NCBI GenBank assembly: GCA_951799405.1
Contig: OX637338.1
Location: 2,666,001 to 2,730,000, forward strand
DNA from: Agapetus fuscipes
Taxonomy: Eukaryota; Arthropoda; Insecta; Trichoptera; Glossosomatidae
Length of the DNA: 64,000 nucleotides
Reading direction: 5' to 3'
The translations under genes and the position numbers were made by a program. A model generated the notes under the pieces. It was not told where the DNA came from, did no database searches, and saw only the letters and a program-made list of their open reading frames with translations. Shown one piece after another: positions 60,185-64,000 of the stretch (its first letter is position 1; every line of letters begins with the position of its first letter).

Positions 60185-60355
60185 TCATGCAGGGTTATAT
60201 TGAGAGTAGCAGAACTCGGGGACGCCAAAGGACATCGTGGCTAGAAAACCTGCGACAATGGTTCAACAAAAGCACCAATTCCTTGTTTCGAACCGCAGCG
60301 TTCAAGGTCAAAATAACCATGATGAGTACCGATCTTCGATAGAAGTGGCACCAAA
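60185..60355 (+). pseudogene. LINE C-terminus (family F6), copy 1
   Basis: The frame at 60148-60342 contains GYIESSRTRGRQRTSWLENL, RQWFNKSTNSLFRTAAFKV and ends STDLR. The RGRQR(T/K)(S/T)WL.N(L/I)..W......LFR.A pattern is a known LINE C-terminal motif. 5'-truncated. Confidence 0.7.
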
Positions 60356-60445
60356 AAGAAGAAAAAGAGGTACTAGATTCGTATTAATTGATACATCTCA
60401 TCATTTATTTTTTCAAAAGATTACTTCTGTGCCATTGTCATTTTA

Positions 60446-61020
60446 TCATACAGGGAAAGATTGAGAGGAGCAGAACTCAGGTACGCCAAAGGACATCGTG
60501 GCTGTAAAACCTGTGACAATGGTTCAACAAAAGCACCAATTCTCTATTTTGAACCGCAGAGTCCAAGGTCAAAATAGCCATGCCCATGATCCAATCTAAT
60601 CTAGGTTGCAAAGATATGTAACATTGGAGATTCACATCACATGCATTCTCTGAACCTACAACATAAAAACCCAAACCACAAATGAACATGCAACCTGCAA
60701 CTCTTACTGACCTTCCGTAAAACAGGAGTGACATTGGCAAAGTGAACTTTTTTCTACAGCATGGGTGGTCAGCCACATACCAACCTATAAGTCAAGGAGC
60801 ATCTACAACAATTTACATTTTTAAATCGCAAATAATAATATGTATACACATTCAAACCAATACAGATTCAAAATTCTAATTTAATAAACCCAGTCCTAGT
60901 CGCCAACATTACAGATCAACCGCCATTTCCCTCTGTCCTTACATATTTATTTCATTTCTTCCAGAGTCATATGATAGCCGATAGTCGATAGAAGTGGCCC
61001 CAACAGTAGAGGAATTCTCT
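60446..61020 (+). pseudogene. LINE C-terminus (family F6), copy 2, split by LINE F1 tail
   Basis: ACGCCAAAGGACATCGTGGC and CAACAAAAGCACCAATTC match copy 1 with stops. Interrupted at about 60590 by LINE F1 sequence and resumed at 60972 (GATAGTCGATAGAAGTGGCC). ATGAT is found on both sides. Confidence 0.7.
60590..60971 (-). pseudogene. LINE F1 3' end insertion (minus strand)
   Basis: AATCTAATCTAGGTTGCAAA, RTE-tail with an internal deletion, 3' UTR (CAACATTACAGATCAACCGC), and last codons (TTCTTCCAGAGTCATATG). Confidence 0.8.
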
Positions 61021-61067
61021 GATGAAATTATGTCTAGAAAGGAGTTGGACTTCAAAATTTTCAATGA

Positions 61068-61310
61068 TGATAAAGGAAAAACAGTTTTGTTTTCGATTAC
61101 GTGAGTATATTTTTATAAACCACAACCGGTTTCGCAAACATCCGTTCGCATCATCAGGTGGATAAATGATGATGCGAACGGATGTTTGCGAAACCGGTTG
61201 TGGTTTATAAAAATATACTCACGTAATCGAAAACAAAACTGTTTTTCCTTTATCATTAATGATGAACGATTACAAAGTTAATGCCTCTACAATCAATAAA
61301 ATTCAAAATT
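61068..61310. mobile_element. Hammerhead-bearing hairpin element, copy 2
   Basis: The arms GATAAAGGAAAAACAGTTTT...TGTTTGCGAAACCGG are almost perfectly mirrored over about 95 bp each side of 61160. The right flank ACAAAGTTAATGCCTCTACA (61273 on) is the inverted counterpart of 42842-42872. No coding. Confidence 0.8.
61120..61161 (-). ncRNA. Hammerhead ribozyme candidate (minus strand), best preserved
   Basis: Minus strand: CCAC (stem I), CTGATGA, extra T, stem II GCGAAC/GTTTGC (one G-U pair, GGAT loop), GAAA, ACCGGT, T (cleavage position), GTGG (stem I, four pairs). All core residues fit a type I hammerhead except the extra T after A9. In the mirrored plus-strand arm CTGATGA has become AATGATGA, so only one strand would be active. 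Confidence 0.7.
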
Positions 61311-61687
61311 TTCATCTAGGTAAAATGCACTTTTATCTCATGTGTGAGCACTAGAGTATACTGAAATGTAGCTACATTCTCCTGTTGAATATAGTGCCGC
61401 GTAGGTCTTTAAACAGTATTATATGTGGCGACGTTCAAAGTTTCAAACTTAAACAATTTGAAACATCGTGCGCCACATACAAATGTCTAAGCCAGGCATT
61501 TTATACGGCCGCAAGCTTTCTGCATACCGTGGTTATTAAAGATTCCTTCGCAGACAATTTTCTAAAAATGCTCTTTTTATGTTGGTCATTTTAAAATTGT
61601 TAGGTTTAAGCTGTTTATCCTCGGTCGTCGTAAAAAGAAGGTGTTTCGTGAAGACGTTGGCTACATTGCCAACGAAACGATGAAGAC
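61311..61687. other. Unassigned DNA
   Basis: Nothing recognised; a 69-codon frame is not informative. Confidence 0.4.
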
Positions 61688-62447
61688 TATGTAAGTTCTC
61701 CCATAACGGTTCGTTGAATATGATGTAAGTTCTCCCATAACGGTTCGTTGAATATGATGTAAGTTCTCCCATAACGGTTCGTTGAATATGATGTAAGTTC
61801 TCCCATAACGGTTCGTTGAATATGATGTAAGTTCTCCCATAACGGTTCGTCGAATATGATGTAAGTTCTCCCATCACGGTTCGTTGAATATGATGTAAGT
61901 TCTCCCATAACGGTTCGTCGAATATGATGTAAGTTCTCCCATAACAGTTCGTTGAATATGATGTAAGTTCTCCCATAACGGTTCGTCGAATATGATGTAA
62001 GTTCTCCCATCACGGTTCGTCGAATATGATGTAAGTTCTCCCATCACGGTTCGTCGAACATGATGTAAGTTCTCCCATCACGGTTCGTCGAATATGATGT
62101 AAGTTCTCCCATCACGGTTCGTCGAACATGATGTAAGTTCTCCCATCACGGTTCGTCGAACATGATGTAAGTTCTCCCATAACGGTTCGTTGAATATGAT
62201 GTAAGTTCTCCCATCACGGTTCGTCGAACATGATGTAAGTTCTCCCATCACGGTTCGTCGAATATGATGTAAGTTCTCCCATAACGGTTCGTTGAACATG
62301 ATGTAAGTTCTCCCATAACGGTTCGTCGAATATGATGTAAGTTCTCCCATCACGGTTCGTCGAACATGATGTAAGTTCTCCCATCACGGTTCGTCGAGCA
62401 TGATGTAAGTTCTCCCATCACAGTTCGTCGAATATGATGTAAGTTCT
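61688..62447. repeat. 34-bp minisatellite, about 22 units
   Basis: The unit reads GTAAGTTCTCCCATAACGGT then TCGTTGAATATGAT. Variants are CATAACGG/CATCACGG, GTTGAA/GTCGAA and ATATGAT/ACATGAT, with the A-to-C and T-to-C variants more frequent toward the right end. Because three units equal 102 bp, stop-free frames on the minus strand encode a 34-residue period (GELTSYSTNRYGRTYIIF...); these are by-products. Confidence 0.95.
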
Positions 62448-62454
62448 TTTTTGT

Positions 62455-62638
62455 CGGGGTTATAGCCGCGGGGGCCAAGAGGGCTGATCTTTCTAGCGTG
62501 TTTCGAATGGAACAACGTTGGTTCGATCCCCGCTTGGGTCACTCGACTTTAACTTTGACCCTGGTTCAACAGATGTTATTGGGAAATTATTATTTAATAA
62601 TTCATTAATAATAAACAATAATGAATTATTAAATCTAT
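62455..62638 (+). mobile_element. SINE3 with tRNA-like head
   Basis: TATAGCCGCGGGGGCCAAGA, B box GGTTCGATCCC, then GACCCTGGTTCAACAGATGT and palindromic TTAATAATTCATTAATAATA. The tail is cut by the LINE F1 insertion. Confidence 0.7.
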
Positions 62639-64000
62639 AATAATAATCTATAATCTAAGTTGCAAAGATATATTCATTTAAAGCTCTCAGATGTATGCCC
62701 ACAAACCAACAAGTGTAGTTCGCGCTTACAAATGCTGAATGTGTACTTACAAATAAAATCCAAACCTCAAATGAACATAAGCCCCACAACTTTTGCCGAC
62801 CTTCCCTGAAACAGGGGTGACATTGGCAAAGTGAACCATTTTTTACAGTATGGGTGGTCAGCCTCATACCAATCTATAAGTCAAGGAATATGAATAATAA
62901 ATTACATTTAAATATAAAAAAGAACAAAACCTTACAAAGAAATCTATACAAAAAAAGTCAAAAATTTCCTATGCAAAAAATGTAGCAAATGAATACACCA
63001 ACATTAGAAATCAACATTGCAGATTAGCCGCCACTTCTTCCTGTCCTTGCATACTTCTTTCATTTCATCCAGAGTCATAACCTTTTTCATACAAGTCCTC
63101 CTTTTATTATGACTCTGGATATCCCATTCATTCGCTATTTCAGAGATTTGATCCTTCCATACTTTTCTCGGTCTTCCTCTACCACGACATCCATCTATTC
63201 TAGCAACATATACTTTCTTCGTCAATCTTTCATCACTCATTCTCTCCAAGTGCCCGAACCATCTTAACATACTTCTTTTAATCTTCACTTTCACACTTTC
63301 CCTTACACCACATTCTTCTCTTACAAAATCATTCCTCACCCTGTCACTTCGTTTTTTCCCAATCATACTTCTTAGATAGTCCATTTCTACTGTATGGACT
63401 TTACTAATTTCCCTTTCACTCACCGTCCAGGCTTCACTTCCATACATCAAGGTTGGCACTAGTATACCACCGTGCACCGCTAATCTAACATTTTTTGAGA
63501 GATTTTGGTTCCTGGCGATGCAAGCGGTCGCACCCAGTACACACCTGCCTTTCATTATTCTTCTTTCAAATTCACCGGCCATTCTTCCATCTTTTTCAAA
63601 CTTACATCCCAAATATACAAACTCATTTACAACATCAACATTCATTTCATTAATTTTAAATTCATAATTCATATTTTCATCATCTCTTTCAAAAATCAAA
63701 ACTTTCGTCTTTCTTGCATTCAACTTCAAATTATTACCTTTCAAAGCTTCGTTCAATCTAGAGAGCATCATTTGCAATTCCACTGCTGAATCAGATACAA
63801 GGACTGCATCATCCGCATACAGTAGAACGCTTACTTTGCTCTCTCCTATCATTAATCCACAATCATCAAGTCTAGCATCTCGAACACACTTGTCCATGAC
63901 TATGTTAAATAGCCATGGGCTCATCACACATCCTTGCCTTACACCCTTAAAAACTTCAAACCATTCACTATACTCACCATCAATACGAATGCAGATATTA
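62639..64000 (-). mobile_element. LINE F1 (RTE-like), best copy, runs off the right edge
   Basis: Minus strand: RT-to-C-terminus ORF (below), 3' UTR at about 62900-63003 and the RTE-tail at 62640-62895 (subfamily B). Its 5' part lies outside the window. The 3' UTR plus tail match the insertion at 30977-31302. Confidence 0.85.
63004..64000 (-). CDS. LINE F1 reverse transcriptase, C-terminal two-thirds (partial, open at edge)
   Basis: The frame is open from the window edge to a TGA at 63004-63006; the first in-window ATG (63927) is internal, because the RT motif GVRQGCVMSPWLFN straddles it. Motifs in order: GVRQGCVMSPWLFN (RT block 4), LLYADDAVLV (catalytic block 5), LKLNARKTKVLIF, FVYLGCKFEKDG, LVPTLMYGSEAW, RWFGHLERMSDERLTKKV, CRGRGRPRKVWKDQISEIAN, CKDRKKWRL. 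Over 330 codons without a stop suggest recent activity or purifying history. The RT would copy LINE RNA by target-primed reverse transcription; the endonuclease would be encoded beyond the edge. Assignment to RTE-like LINEs rests on the C-terminal RWFGH/GRPRK region and the short tandem-repeat tail. Confidence 0.85.
   Translation of the reverse strand, partial: NICIRIDGEYSEWFEVFKGVRQGCVMSPWLFNIVMDKCVRDARLDDCGLMIGESKVSVLLYADDAVLVSDSAVELQMMLSRLNEALKGNNLKLNARKTKVLIFERDDENMNYEFKINEMNVDVVNEFVYLGCKFEKDGRMAGEFERRIMKGRCVLGATACIARNQNLSKNVRLAVHGGILVPTLMYGSEAWTVSEREISKVHTVEMDYLRSMIGKKRSDRVRNDFVREECGVRESVKVKIKRSMLRWFGHLERMSDERLTKKVYVARIDGCRGRGRPRKVWKDQISEIANEWDIQSHNKRRTCMKKVMTLDEMKEVCKDRKKWRLICNVDF

Noticed and set aside
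61536..62353. Long periodic frames (91-146 codons) resembling a tandem-repeat protein
   Set aside because: By-product of the 34-bp minisatellite; several frames are open at once and unit variants do not show codon-level constraint.
1..64000. Host protein-coding genes
   Set aside because: No frame outside transposable elements has a recognisable domain, splice-linked neighbours or codon bias. Genes made of short exons could still be missed without RNA data.

Overview
This window is non-coding, AT-rich eukaryotic DNA, most likely from an arthropod (probably an insect) with a large, repeat-rich genome. The evidence is the density of diverged RTE-like and CR1/L2-like LINE fragments, tRNA-derived SINEs, PIF/Harbinger, pogo and Tc1-type DNA transposons, solo LTRs and hammerhead-like terminal repeats, with no bacterial or organellar gene organisation. 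I found no host protein-coding gene I can support. Every recognisable coding segment belongs to a transposable element, and most open frames are repeat shadows. All homology statements are by eye against other copies in the window or against remembered family hallmarks; no search was run.

Layout. 0-13 kb: a RTE-tail repeat, SINE1, SINE2 and SINE3 copies, an RTE-like LINE fragment (4.5-5.0 kb), two foldback-like loci of short TGTCA-type repeats (8.0-8.6 and 10.9-11.7 kb), and a CR1/L2-type LINE C-terminus split by a TTA-flanked MITE (12.4-13.1 kb). 13-20 kb: a 1.1-kb pogo-like element carrying a nested LINE and SINE, a 514-bp hammerhead-bearing foldback, and an 1149-bp Harbinger deletion derivative with a TAA target-site duplication. 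20-29 kb: a third foldback locus, many SINEs, and nested MITEs. 29.6-32.8 kb: a 79-bp satellite whose first block has a 6-mer (474-bp) higher-order structure and which is interrupted by a LINE insertion. 33-47 kb: nested SINE/LINE layers, two LINE ORF fragments (36.5 and 44.5 kb) and a hammerhead-bearing hairpin (42.9 kb). 47-64 kb: two solo LTRs, LINE C-terminal scraps, a fourth foldback, a foldback with a 61-bp minisatellite, a second intact hammerhead hairpin (61.1 kb), a 34-bp minisatellite, and the best LINE copy (62.6 kb to the window edge), whose reverse transcriptase frame stays open off the right end.

How the parts relate. The commonest repeat (roughly 30 copies, about 255 bp, ending in TTAGATTAGA-type arrays) is also the 3' tail of the most intact LINE. 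Stand-alone copies tend to start at the same TTCCTTGAC boundary, so a SINE-like parasite of that LINE is likely. SINE1 and SINE2 have tRNA-like A and B boxes and form chimeras with each other. Nested insertions with visible target-site duplications give a relative chronology at several loci. The most unusual signal is the repeated CTGANGA-stem-GAAA hammerhead core, seen in at least five loci and mostly inside inverted-repeat elements.
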